From Prosthecobacter debontii (GTDB taxonomy: Bacteria > Verrucomicrobiota > Verrucomicrobiia > Verrucomicrobiales > Verrucomicrobiaceae), in NCBI RefSeq assembly GCF_900167535.1, contig NZ_FUYE01000027.1, positions 1-52,767 on the forward strand: a stretch of DNA of 52,767 nt, given 5' to 3'. Under the pieces are notes generated by a model. It did not search any database. It had not been told where the DNA came from and worked only from the letters and a program-made list of their open reading frames with translations. This document shows positions 1-7,708 of this stretch, in pieces. Positions within the stretch are counted from its first letter, which is position 1. Every line of letters begins with the position of its first letter. Position numbers and translations under genes: made by a program.

Positions 1-717
1 CCGCCACTGGCCGCTGTCGCGGTTGAACGGTGCTAGGCCTGCAAGTGCCGCGGCCTGCTCGCGTTTGAGGGAGCCGAGTTCGGGCATGTGGGCGCACAGG
101 CACAGGGCGCTGCGCCAGTCGATGCCAGCCGCTTCATCCAGCCGTTGTGACCTGGCCTGAAGTGCGGCGTTTTCAGCGGCGACTTCGCGCATCAAGGTTT
201 CGAGTTTGACGATTTCCAGGTTCAAGTTGGTCATGAGGCGTCTGATCTGGGCCGCCAACCAAAGGTCGGCATGTTGACGCAGGCGGGTTTTATAGCGGGC
301 GCGCTCCTCAACGAGGCTGTCGCGCTGGGCCACCAGCAGGGCCAGACGGGCAGTGGCGGGATCTGCGGGTGGAGTGGTCGCAGGCTTGAGGGCGGAGCCA
401 TAAGCAGCAAGGATGGAGGCATCGATGCGGTCGGTCTTGGCCAGGCGGTTTTGAGCGCGGGCGAAGTCACGGGGCAGGCGTGGATTGACGAGGCTGAGGG
501 GAATTTTGCCTTCGTGAAGAGCTTGGACCATGAGGCGCTCATAGCCGCCGGTGGCTTCGCAAATGACCTGCACAGAGCGAGGGTGTTTGGCGATGAGGTT
601 GCGCAGCTTGCGCACGCCGCAGGGAGTGTTTGGAAAGGAGTGATTTTGGGAGAGGAAGGCAACTTCGAGAGAGTCTTTGGAGACATCAACGCCGAGGTAG
701 ACAGGATCGGGGCACAT
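1..717 (-). CDS. IS110-family transposase, N-terminal part (runs off left edge)
   Basis: Translating the minus strand from an ATG at 717 gives 239 residues with no stop before the window edge. The N-terminus has the DEDD transposase signature GVDVSKDS (Asp11), followed by CEATGGYE and KTDRIDASILA, which supply the other expected acidic residues. The last residues seen (GIDWRSALCLCAHMPELG, then LAGLAPFNRDSGQWR) match the start of the IS116/IS110/IS902 C-terminal domain with its helix-hairpin-helix and catalytic serine region. IS110 enzymes move circular intermediates without terminal inverted repeats, using an RNA encoded in the non-coding end of the element. The C-terminal third is outside the window, so intactness cannot be judged. 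Confidence 0.9.
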   Translation of the reverse strand, partial: MCPDPVYLGVDVSKDSLEVAFLSQNHSFPNTPCGVRKLRNLIAKHPRSVQVICEATGGYERLMVQALHEGKIPLSLVNPRLPRDFARAQNRLAKTDRIDASILAAYGSALKPATTPPADPATARLALLVAQRDSLVEERARYKTRLRQHADLWLAAQIRRLMTNLNLEIVKLETLMREVAAENAALQARSQRLDEAAGIDWRSALCLCAHMPELGSLKREQAAALAGLAPFNRDSGQWR

Positions 718-901
718 GGATTAAATGGAAGGAGTTGGTGAGGGGTTGGATCAACCTTGTGGATACGAACTCTCGCAAAGCGCGAAAACGCCGTGTGAGG
801 TTCAGGCAACTGTTCGATCTCAGACCGATGAAGCAGAAGAGGGCCAAGCTGGGCTGCGAACTCCCGCAAGGGGTTCAAGGGCGAAGGGGCCTCTCTCCTG
901 C

Positions 902-935
902 TTGGCGAAGGCGGGCGGCCGCCCGCCTTCGCCAA
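902..935. repeat. Perfect 34-bp palindrome
   Basis: The half TTGGCGAAGGCGGGCGG (902-918) is followed directly by its exact reverse complement (919-935) with no spacer. The arms are very GC-rich. It lies about 185 bp upstream of the IS110 transposase start and shortly before the dispersed multi-hairpin repeat. It may be a repetitive extragenic palindrome or part of the IS110 non-coding end; the sequence alone does not decide. Confidence 0.85.
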
Positions 936-993
936 ACCGGTTTTCAACTTATGCAGAACCTCTGCAAAGAAAGAAACCAAATGGATATACAAG

Positions 994-1338
994 GACGAAG
1001 CGAAGCAAGCCCTGGGTGCGTGGGAAGAGACCGACATCTCAAAGGTCGCGGCCTGAAGGGTCGCGGGAGAGTGAATGGGAGGTGAAGACGTGCCGCCCGT
1101 TCCCGCGCTCCTTCAGAGCGCGACGTGGCGGATCAGCCCTGATCGTCGGGTTTCCAGGCCTTGCGGCCTGGGCTGAATCCTGCGGCCCTTCAGGCCGCGC
1201 TGATGTCTGAGGCCCTCATAAAATGAGAGGGTAGAAACAGGACTCTCACGCCCCCAACTCACCTTTCGCGCAGTGCAAGAGCTAGAGTGAGAAGCGGACT
1301 CGATCTTGCCCATGAATTTGACTCATGATTTCATCAGT
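994..1338 (+). repeat. Dispersed multi-hairpin repeat, copy A
   Basis: About 345 bp that reappears, inverted and diverged, at 36568-36913. It is a chain of short perfect hairpins joined by conserved linkers: GCGCTC/GAGCGC with a 5-nt loop, CAGGCC/GGCCTG with a GCAA loop, GCGGCC/GGCCGC with a TGAAG loop, and a TCGCG stem. The linker GGGTAGAAACAGGACTCT is shared by both copies. The small ORFs across it differ by frame and are not conserved as proteins, so I treat it as non-coding. Together with the palindrome it fills most of the 740 bp between the IS110 gene and the next gene. Confidence 0.85.
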
Positions 1339-1457
1339 TGGGTATCAGCCCTTGGCCGGTGACACCGAGCGCCTTAGCGATCCGAACGATTTCAAGACGG
1401 AGGCAGAGGCGGCATCGCCCCTCGGCGGAGCCCTGACCTCAAGCGTTGCATTCACTT

Positions 1458-2405
1458 TCACTTGCCGCCAATCATCACATCCACCTGCTGGCCCACGTAG
1501 AGATTCATCCCGGCAGGCACCGTCAGTTCATAGATCACCTGCAGCACGCGGGTATCCACCCGTTCGGTGCTGGCTCCCGTGAGACTCTGTTTAGGGATCA
1601 CAAACGGCTCGATGCGCACAAACTTCACCGGGATGCCATTCACCGCGTCTCCTTTCACATAGGCCGTGGCGTCCTCCCCCGGTCTCACCCGCACGGCGTT
1701 CTGCTCATCCACATCCGCGCGGATTTGCAGCTTGTCCAGATCTCCGAGAATCATCGCCGCCAGACGGTTTTGGATGGAGGCATACTCCCCGGCCCGGATG
1801 TTCACCTGGAGAACCGTGCCCGCCCGGGGGGCGAGGATGGTCAGCCGCTCGATCAAGAGCTGAATCTGCTTCACATTCGCCTGTGCCGCCGCCAGCAGCG
1901 CCTCGGCGGAGCCCACCTGCGCTTGAGCCACCTTCAGATCATTGGCCCGGTTGCGCAGATCGTCCTGACTGATCGCCCGTTGGTCCGACAATGATTTCAG
2001 CCGGTCCAGGTTATCCTGCACCTTCTCCCGCTCCGCCAGAGCGATGTCGAGCTGGGCCTGATTCACCGCGATCTCGGCCTGGGCCTTGATGAGCTGAGCC
2101 TGCAGCTCCCGGTCATCCAGTTGCATCAGCGGCTGCCCCCCTTTCACCTTCTCATTGACGTTCACCATCACCTTCGTCACCAGCCCTGCGATGGGGGTCC
2201 CGATGGCCACATTCTCATCCCGAGCCTCAATGATGCCCGTGGCCGCCAGCCGCGTGCCCTCAGGCTTCAGCGGGGGTGCCACTGGCGGCGGCGGGATGGG
2301 CTGCTCCTGCGCTTTGATCTGGTTCAGCACCTGAGTCATGCTGAACACGCCAAACACAGCCACCGCAATGGTGCCGTAGCGAACGATGAGGGGGAAAACG
2401 TTCAT
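1458..2405 (-). CDS. HlyD-family membrane fusion protein (periplasmic adaptor)
   Basis: A 315-residue adaptor of an ABC-type or RND-type exporter. Residues about 7-24 form one N-terminal membrane anchor, followed by a proline-rich linker, a split biotinyl/lipoyl-like barrel (AATGIIEARDENVAIGTPIAG and later LTILAPRAGTVLQV), a long coiled-coil hairpin rich in Ala/Gln between the halves, and a C-terminal beta domain ending in VGQQVDVMIGGK. ATG 2405 is chosen over the upstream GTG at 2426 because it starts right before the membrane segment. The family normally sits next to its ABC permease and ATPase. None is beside it here: downstream on the same strand come the hairpin repeat and the IS110 element, so a partner may lie beyond the insertion or be lost. 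Confidence 0.85.
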   Translation of the reverse strand: MNVFPLIVRYGTIAVAVFGVFSMTQVLNQIKAQEQPIPPPPVAPPLKPEGTRLAATGIIEARDENVAIGTPIAGLVTKVMVNVNEKVKGGQPLMQLDDRELQAQLIKAQAEIAVNQAQLDIALAEREKVQDNLDRLKSLSDQRAISQDDLRNRANDLKVAQAQVGSAEALLAAAQANVKQIQLLIERLTILAPRAGTVLQVNIRAGEYASIQNRLAAMILGDLDKLQIRADVDEQNAVRVRPGEDATAYVKGDAVNGIPVKFVRIEPFVIPKQSLTGASTERVDTRVLQVIYELTVPAGMNLYVGQQVDVMIGGK

Positions 2406-2590
2406 GAAGGGGGAAGGGCGAGCCACACGCCTAGACTTCTACGACTGAGGACTCGAGTCGGTGCCAGAGCAAGAGCCAATCCGCCCGCGAGTGCATGAAG
2501 TGTCTTGGCACGTGATCTCGCCTAGGCTGCCCCACCACCCACTGCGTGCGTGCGGGGCATCAAGAGCAGCCCACTCCCCCACCATCCACC

Positions 2591-2986
2591 TCAACGGCGT
2601 TGGGAACCCATGCCGATATCGTGGCCTCGCTGTTGTTGATGCTGAAATTCCTGCATCAGCCCATCCCGGGTCTTTTTAATCCCTTCTTTAAGTTGCGCCG
2701 CAGCCTGACCGCGCCGCATGTCATCAGCGGGATCATTGGTTTGCATCAAAAGCTGAGATCCGACCTGGAGATCCAACTCTTTATCGATCGCTTTCAGCAA
2801 GGTGCTTTTGTCCACGATGTTCTTGTTCGCCTGGGGAGCGAAATCTCCAATGTTCTTTTTGATCGCCGCGACCGCCCCTTCAGGGGTGTTCATGTTAAAA
2901 TCCGGTTTGTCAGACTGATCCCAAACGTCGTTGATCAATTGCGTCGCGATCGCTTTAGCTTTGCCTTGGATTTCTTCCTGTGTCAT
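2591..2986 (-). CDS. Hypothetical soluble protein
   Basis: A 131-residue, charged, mostly helical protein without signal peptide or membrane segment. It starts MTQEEIQGKAKAIATQL at 2986; the open frame extends upstream to 3094, but the added residues look unlike protein and the ATG at 2986 begins a coherent helix. The C-terminus is Gln/His/Arg-rich (QEFQHQQQRGHD). I do not recognise a family. A 10-bp inverted repeat at 3072-3107 lies just upstream. It is on the same strand as the adaptor gene but separated from it by about 185 bp, so an operon is uncertain. Confidence 0.6.
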   Translation of the reverse strand: MTQEEIQGKAKAIATQLINDVWDQSDKPDFNMNTPEGAVAAIKKNIGDFAPQANKNIVDKSTLLKAIDKELDLQVGSQLLMQTNDPADDMRRGQAAAQLKEGIKKTRDGLMQEFQHQQQRGHDIGMGSQRR

Positions 2987-3071
2987 AGCTTTATTTAGAT
3001 TAAGGTTCAGACAGTTCTGGGTAATACCCCAAATCACTATCCCTGTGACACTTAATTTGGAATCAGATTCT

Positions 3072-3107
3072 TTTTCACTCGAGTCCCGAACCACGACCGA
3101 GTGAAAA
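3072..3107. promoter_or_regulatory. 10-bp inverted repeat upstream of the 2591-2986 gene
   Basis: TTTTCACTCG (3072-3081) and CGAGTGAAAA (3098-3107) pair perfectly around a 16-nt loop, 86 bp upstream of the start at 2986. It could be an operator or a transcript hairpin. The remaining 3108-3329 stretch holds only a weak hairpin (3221-3245) and no gene that I can support. Confidence 0.4.
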
Positions 3108-3329
3108 GCTTGAGCCCCCGCGCTTCATTCCTTGACAAACCCTTGGTTAATCCCATCGCCCCAGCCGGGGAGTGATCCACTCAAGTCGGGCTAAAAAAAT
3201 CAGTCTTTTTCGAGATGGTCTAACGCCTTATTCATCAAGGCATTAGCCTCACCTGCCTGAGCCACCTCCGTGACCTCCCTGAAAAAAGCGGTTGCGTCTT
3301 TTCCTGGAGATTCACCCGGTCCTCATCGC

Positions 3330-3575
3330 ATGAAAGATGCGAACACATCCACAACAGCCGGGCAGCCCGAGTGGCTGCGAGTCAAAGAGGCCTGCGACTA
3401 CAGTCGCCTCACCAAAGCCAAACTCTACGACCTCATGAACCGAGGTCACCTCCGCTTCTCCTCCCTGAAGGAAGACGGCCAAAGCAAAGGCACCCGCCTC
3501 ATCCACTTCCCCAGCCTACGTCACTTCATCGAGAGCCGCGCCAGCGGCGGCCCCTCCACCCCCACCCTGCCCTGA
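3330..3575 (+). CDS. Excisionase-like helix-turn-helix protein
   Basis: An 81-residue protein beginning at ATG 3330. Residues about 15-70 form a winged HTH of the excisionase/MerR-like HTH_17 type: WLRVKEACDYSRLTKAKLYD is the HTH, then LMNRGHLRFSS, and the wing GTRLIHFPSLRHFIESR, where such proteins read a K/R-rich wing followed by a final helix. Family members bind DNA as recombination directionality factors or as small regulators. The DUF3987 gene begins 15 bp after its stop, so the two are almost certainly one transcript. No integrase gene is visible nearby. It is the best local candidate to bind the 9-bp triplet repeats around this module, but that is inference. Confidence 0.8.
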   Translation: MKDANTSTTAGQPEWLRVKEACDYSRLTKAKLYDLMNRGHLRFSSLKEDGQSKGTRLIHFPSLRHFIESRASGGPSTPTLP

Positions 3576-3590
3576 TCACCCCACCCTCCT

Positions 3591-4931
3591 ATGGCTGACA
3601 TCACCCATCTCATCGCTCAACTGGCCGAACATCAATACCCTCGCCAGGACTCGACACCACCCATGCAGGCAAATTCATCAAATTCGCCAAATTCGCAGCT
3701 CACACCGGAGTCCCGCATCACCGTTTATGTGCCCGACGAGGAGGCAAATTCATCAAATTCGCCAAATTCGCAGCCTCAACACTTCGCCGCCCCTCAGCGC
3801 CCCCGGCTGTCGCTGGAGGCACTCTATGGCCCTGCAGGAGAAGTCATCCGGCGTCTGGCTCCGATCACCGAGGCGGACCCTGCGGCCATGTATGTGCAAC
3901 TGTTGGTGGGGCTGGGCAGCCTCATCGGCCCTGGGGCGTGGTTCATGGCAGATGGGGCACGCCATCAGGCCAATCTCTTCGCCGTCATCTGCGGACGCAC
4001 CGCCAAAGCGCGCAAGGGCACCTCGTGGTCGCGAGTTCGCAACGTCTTGTTAGACCTGGATGAACCTTGGCTCACTGCCCAGGTGAAGTCCGGACTCGTC
4101 TCCGGGGAAGGACTCATCGAATCCTTCAAGAATGATGCCGACAAACGACTGCTGCTCTTCGAAGGTGAGTTTGGCCAAGTGCTGCAATGCATGAAGCGGG
4201 AGGGCAACACCGTCTCCGTCATCCTGCGTCAGGCCTGGGACGGCACGCGTATCGCCGTGCTGAGGCGTAAGGACCCCATTGAGGTGGAGGATGCCCACAT
4301 CAGTCTCATCGGCCACATCACCCTACCCGAGTTGCATCGTTTGTTAGCCAGTGTGGAGATCAGCAATGGGCTGGCCAATCGCTGTCTGTGGGTGTTTGCT
4401 GATCGTGAACGCCTCCTGCCTGAAGGGGGTGGTTTACCTGACCTCTACGACCCCGTGGTGGACCTCAATACCGCCGTCATCTCCGCACGCTACCGAGGTC
4501 AACTGGAGCGTGATCCCGCTGCCCGCCAGCTCTGGGCGGAGATCTATGAGGAGCTGAGTGAAGAACCCCCAGGGCAGCTCGGGGAAATCCTCTCCCGAGG
4601 GGAAGCCCAGGTCATGCGTCTGGCACTCCTCTTCGCCCTTCTAGACCGCTGCTCCACCATCGGCTGTGCCCACCTGGAGGCGGCGCTTTCCCTCTGGCAC
4701 TACTGCTGCCGCAGCGCCGCGTTCATTTTTGCCGATATCGCGGCCAACCCAAAGTCCGTCCGTATCCATGAGGCTCTCCAGGGAGGACCACTCACCCTCA
4801 GCCAAGTGCATGCGCTCTTTGGCGGTCATGCCCGCAAGGCCGAGATCAATCTCGCCCTCCGAGAGCTGGACGCGCAGATCGTCGTGGAAAACATCGAAGG
4901 CTCGAAAGGGAAAATCGTACGCCTGCGCTGA
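3591..4931 (+). CDS. DUF3987 (YfjI-like) primase/helicase-associated protein
   Basis: A 446-residue protein. After a low-complexity N-terminus (residues about 20-65), the body carries the DUF3987 hallmarks: SLEALYGPAGEVIRRL, a hydrophobic AMYVQLLVGLGSLIG segment, VICGRTAKARKGTSW as the P-loop-like turn, LLLFEGEFGQVLQCM, and ISLIGHITLPEL followed by SNGLANRCLWVFADR. The C-terminus resembles a winged helix (GPLTLSQVHALFGGHARKAEI). Members occur on plasmids, prophages and islands and often lie beside primase genes, suggesting a role in element replication; no activity is proven for this one. The N-terminal tail contains two copies of ANSSNSPNSQ, encoded by inverted copies of the triplet 9-bp repeat found downstream. 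It overlaps no neighbour and is followed by the tandem array. Confidence 0.8.
   Translation: MADITHLIAQLAEHQYPRQDSTPPMQANSSNSPNSQLTPESRITVYVPDEEANSSNSPNSQPQHFAAPQRPRLSLEALYGPAGEVIRRLAPITEADPAAMYVQLLVGLGSLIGPGAWFMADGARHQANLFAVICGRTAKARKGTSWSRVRNVLLDLDEPWLTAQVKSGLVSGEGLIESFKNDADKRLLLFEGEFGQVLQCMKREGNTVSVILRQAWDGTRIAVLRRKDPIEVEDAHISLIGHITLPELHRLLASVEISNGLANRCLWVFADRERLLPEGGGLPDLYDPVVDLNTAVISARYRGQLERDPAARQLWAEIYEELSEEPPGQLGEILSRGEAQVMRLALLFALLDRCSTIGCAHLEAALSLWHYCCRSAAFIFADIAANPKSVRIHEALQGGPLTLSQVHALFGGHARKAEINLALRELDAQIVVENIEGSKGKIVRLR
3670..3771 (+). repeat. Two triplets of a 9-bp repeat inside the DUF3987 coding sequence
   Basis: CAAATTCAT-CAAATTCGC-CAAATTCGC occurs at 3670-3696 and, identical, at 3745-3771, 75 bp apart and in the same reading frame (both encode NSSNSPNSQ). 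The reverse complement is (GCGAATTTG)2 plus one variant, the unit that appears as exact triplets at 4964-4990, 5201-5227 and 5437-5463. The gene's internal triplets are therefore inverted relative to those behind it. Confidence 0.9.
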
Positions 4932-5002
4932 GGTGAAAAGGGGTCGCTGCGTGACATCACGGTGCGAATTTGGCGAATTTGGCGAATTTGCCCCGAGTCG
5001 CA

Positions 5003-5188
5003 GGGCGGGTTTGTCCGGCTGGCGAGGTTGCTAGTCTATGGGATCCGGTTGCAGAATAACCCGCCTGTGGGGCGAAGGCGGCAAGGTCTGCGCCCCTGAT
5101 GGACCTAACCCTATCCATCGCAAAGGCGAGTTACCCGGCAACAAAGTCTAAAAGAGAAAGCTGTATTCCTAGCCGGACCAACCCGCCC
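5003..5188. ncRNA. Candidate structured RNA or DNA cruciform, unit 1
   Basis: Nested pairing is visible. Outer stem: 5003-5020 with 5171-5188, 18 pairs with one mismatch. Second stem: GTTGC 5048-5052 with GCAAC 5138-5142, extended by 5056-5065 with 5125-5134 (two mismatches here). Inside are two hairpins: GGGGCG 5069-5074 with CGCCCC 5091-5096, and GATGG 5098-5102 with CCATC 5115-5119. Unit 2 shows a compensatory change in the last stem (GATAG/CTATC), which supports real base pairing. Strand is undetermined because the fold is nearly symmetric. I do not recognise a known family. Confidence 0.5.
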
Positions 5189-5239
5189 GACGTTCCGCCT
5201 GCGAATTTGGCGAATTTGGCGAATTTGCCCCGAGCCGCA

Positions 5240-5424
5240 GGGCGGGTTTGTTCGGCTGGCGAGGTTGCTAGTCTATGGGATCCGGTTGCAGAATAACCCG
5301 CCTGTGGGCGAAGGCGGCAAGGTCTGCGCCCCTGATAGACCTAACACCATCTATCGCAAAGGCGGGTTATCCGGCAACAAAGTCTAAAAGAGAAAACTGT
5401 ATTCCTAGCCGGACCAACCCGCCC
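5240..5424. ncRNA. Candidate structured RNA or DNA cruciform, unit 2
   Basis: The same fold as the unit before it. Outer stem 5240-5257 with 5407-5424 (a T-G pair here where unit 1 has C-G). Second stem: GTTGC 5285-5289 with GCAAC 5374-5378, and ATAACCCGCC 5293-5302 with GGCGGGTTAT 5361-5370, perfect in this copy. Inner hairpins: GGGCG 5306-5310 with CGCCC 5327-5331, and GATAG 5334-5338 with CTATC 5351-5355. Differences between copies mostly keep pairing except in the second stem, where unit 1 is weaker. Confidence 0.5.
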
Positions 5425-5550
5425 GACGTTCCGCCTGCGAATTTGGCGAATTTGGCGAATTTGCCCCACCGGAAAACGCCCCCTTTCACGCCTGGATAAG
5501 CCACTTCGTTGAAAGAATCCGCCATCTCACTCCGCCCTTATCTGTCCAAC

Positions 5551-7620
5551 ATGACGCGTACTTTTTTAGCTTCTTGCCTCCTCTTCCCCGCGCTGCTGTC
5601 GGCGGCGGATTCTGCTGATGTGATCATCTACGGCGGCTCCTCCGGCGGTATCACGGCGGCCATCCAGACGGCCCGCATGGGCAAAACCGCCATCCTCATC
5701 GAGCCGACTCAATTCCTCGGCGGCCTGACCACAGGTGGCCTCGGTGCCACGGACATTGGCAATAAGAAGGCCATCGGCGGCATGTCGCGGGAGTTCTACG
5801 CCAACATCTTCAAATACTACAACGATGCCACGAAGTGGAAGCAGGAGACCCGGGAGGCCTATTTCTCCCGCAAGCCGCATGGCAACACCGGCAGCGAAGA
5901 CACCATGTGGACCTTCGAACCCCATGCCGCCACGGAGATCTACGACGCCATGCTCAAGGAAGCTGGCGATCAGGTGACCGTCGTCAAAGGTGAGCGCCTG
6001 GACTTGAACAAAGGCGTGGTGAAGGAGGGCGCGAAGATCACCAAGATCATCATGGAGAGCGGGCGTGAATTCACCGGCCCCATGTTCATCGACGCCACCT
6101 ACGAGGGCGATCTCATGGCCAAGGCCGGCGTGAGCTATCATGTCGGGCGTGAGGCCAACAGCGTGTATGGAGAGACGCTCAACGGTGTGCAGGTGGGCCA
6201 CAGCCGCAGCCACCAGTTCATCAAAGACGTGGACCCCTATGTGAAGCCGGGCGACCCGAGCAGCGGTCTGCTGCCAGGGATCGAAAAAGACCCCGGCGAA
6301 GAGTTCAGCGGCGACCGCAAGGTGCAGGCCTATAACTTCCGCATGTGCACCACGGATGATCCTAACAACAAGCTCGACTGGGAAAAGCCTGCCAACTATG
6401 ACGAAGCGTGGTTTGAACTGGCTCTGCGTAACGTGGAAGCCGGAGACTCCCGCATCTCCTGGGCGCCCTCCTGGATGCCGAACCGCAAGACGGATACGAA
6501 CAACAACTTCGCCATCAGCACCGACTTCATCGGCGCAAACTGGGACTACCCCGAGGCGGACTACGAAACTCGCGCGAAGATCTGGAAAGCTCATGAAGAT
6601 TGGCAAAAAGGTCTCATGTGGACCTATGCCCACCACCCACGCGTGCCGGAAAACATCCGCGCTGCCTTCCAGAAGCTGGGTCTGGCCAAGGATGAATTTG
6701 CCGACAACGGCCACTGGCCCCGCCAGCTCTACGTGCGTGAGGCCCGCCGCATGATCGCCGACTACGTGATGACGGAAAAGAACTGCAAGCGCACTGAGAT
6801 CGTGGAAGACAGCGTCGGCATGGGGGCCTACAACATGGACTCTCACAACATCCAGCGTTACGTCACGAAGGAAGGCTTCGTGCGCAATGAAGGCGATGTG
6901 CAGGTGCGCAGCCGCCCCTACCCCATCAGCTACCGCAGCATCCGGCCCAAGGCGGACCAGTGCAGCAATCTCCTGGTGCCCATCTGCCTGAGCGCCAGCC
7001 ACATCTCCTACGGTAGCATCCGCATGGAGCCAGTCTTCATGGTGCTGGGTCAGAGCGCCGCCACCGCCGCCGTGCAGGCCATCGAGCAAGGCAGCACCGT
7101 GCAGGGCATCGACTACGAGAAGCTGAAGGCCCGCCTGCTGGCCGATGGTCAGGTCCTGGACTTCGAATCCCCGCCGATCCCGGAAGTATCCCGCTTCATC
7201 AAAAAAGATCTGCCCGGCATCGTGGTGGATGACATGCAGGCGAGCCTGACCGGCTTCGACAAAGAAGGCCACACCACCCCGGGCTTTGTCGAGGATGGTT
7301 ATCGCCATGACAATAACGAGCACAAAGGCGAGCAGCGCGCCCGCTTCACCCCCGAGCTCTCGGCAGGCAAGTATGAAGTGCTCATCTCCTACAGCGCTCT
7401 GAGCAATCGCGCGACCGAGGTCCCCGTGATCATCCACCACGCCTCCGGCCAGGACACCGTGCTGGTGAATCAAACGAAGCTCCCCAGCGGCAAACACGGC
7501 TTTCAGCCCGTGGGCACCTACACCTTCGAAGCAGGTCAATCCGGCTGGGTGGAGATCAGCAACCAAGGCACGAAAGGCCATGTCATCATTGACGCGGTGC
7601 AGTGGCTGCCCGTGAAGTGA
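5551..7620 (+). CDS. Secreted FAD-dependent oxidoreductase with golvesin/xanthan-lyase-like C-terminal domain
   Basis: 689 residues from ATG 5551. The open frame extends 14 codons upstream, but MTRTFLASCLLFPALLSAAD is a clear signal peptide. Residues about 22-60 are a Rossmann nucleotide-binding turn (VIIYGGSSGGITAA), followed by the family motif GGLTTGGLGATDIG and MFIDATYEGDLMAKAGVSY. The FAD domain continues to RMEPVFMVLGQSAATAA near residue 510. From about residue 555 a beta-rich domain (IVVDDMQASLTGF ... HVIIDAVQWLPVK) resembles the golvesin C-terminal/Xly carbohydrate-binding-like domain. Proteins of this build are abundant in Verrucomicrobiota and Planctomycetota and are thought to act on polysaccharides or other extracellular substrates; the substrate is unknown. 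It stands alone, with a strong terminator behind it. Confidence 0.88.
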   Translation: MTRTFLASCLLFPALLSAADSADVIIYGGSSGGITAAIQTARMGKTAILIEPTQFLGGLTTGGLGATDIGNKKAIGGMSREFYANIFKYYNDATKWKQETREAYFSRKPHGNTGSEDTMWTFEPHAATEIYDAMLKEAGDQVTVVKGERLDLNKGVVKEGAKITKIIMESGREFTGPMFIDATYEGDLMAKAGVSYHVGREANSVYGETLNGVQVGHSRSHQFIKDVDPYVKPGDPSSGLLPGIEKDPGEEFSGDRKVQAYNFRMCTTDDPNNKLDWEKPANYDEAWFELALRNVEAGDSRISWAPSWMPNRKTDTNNNFAISTDFIGANWDYPEADYETRAKIWKAHEDWQKGLMWTYAHHPRVPENIRAAFQKLGLAKDEFADNGHWPRQLYVREARRMIADYVMTEKNCKRTEIVEDSVGMGAYNMDSHNIQRYVTKEGFVRNEGDVQVRSRPYPISYRSIRPKADQCSNLLVPICLSASHISYGSIRMEPVFMVLGQSAATAAVQAIEQGSTVQGIDYEKLKARLLADGQVLDFESPPIPEVSRFIKKDLPGIVVDDMQASLTGFDKEGHTTPGFVEDGYRHDNNEHKGEQRARFTPELSAGKYEVLISYSALSNRATEVPVIIHHASGQDTVLVNQTKLPSGKHGFQPVGTYTFEAGQSGWVEISNQGTKGHVIIDAVQWLPVK

Positions 7621-7652
7621 GGTTGATCCACAAACTATCGTTTGTTAGACAC

Positions 7653-7689
7653 TAAAAAACCACACCTCCTTTGAGGTGTGGTTTTTTTC
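7653..7689. terminator. Bidirectional intrinsic terminator
   Basis: A-rich flank, the stem CCACACCTC (7660-7668) with GAGGTGTGG (7673-7681), a short loop and a run of seven T residues after it. It sits between the convergent FAD oxidoreductase gene (plus) and the small membrane protein gene (minus) and can serve both. Confidence 0.9.
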
Positions 7690-7708
7690 TTGGCGAGTGA
7701 GCCCACCC

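Larger units (their letters stand above)
4964..5463 (+). repeat. Tandem array: two ~237-bp units bounded by three 9-bp triplets
   Basis: GCGAATTTG is repeated three times head to tail at 4964-4990, 5201-5227 and 5437-5463. The two intervening stretches (4991-5200 and 5228-5436) are nearly identical in sequence, so the period is 237 and 236 bp. The third triplet ends the array, and a new sequence begins at about 5468. The small open frames across it (with repeated NLANLP) are frame artefacts of the 9-bp units. This explains the 619-bp gap between the DUF3987 gene and the next gene. Confidence 0.92.

Noticed and set aside
231..1037. 268-residue minus-strand ORF across the IS110 region
   Set aside because: It is out of frame with the transposase, which has all DEDD motifs in another frame.
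4991..5436. Integron attC sites
   Set aside because: The long inverted repeats suggest it, but there is no integron integrase and no clear core sites at the expected places.
4964..5463. CRISPR array
   Set aside because: Only two units, nearly identical throughout; no unique spacers and no cas genes.
5566..7581. 671-residue open frame on the minus strand, antisense to the FAD oxidoreductase gene
   Set aside because: It is His/Val/Ala-rich with no domain; the plus strand has a signal peptide, a Rossmann motif and a golvesin-like end. It is a GC-driven shadow.
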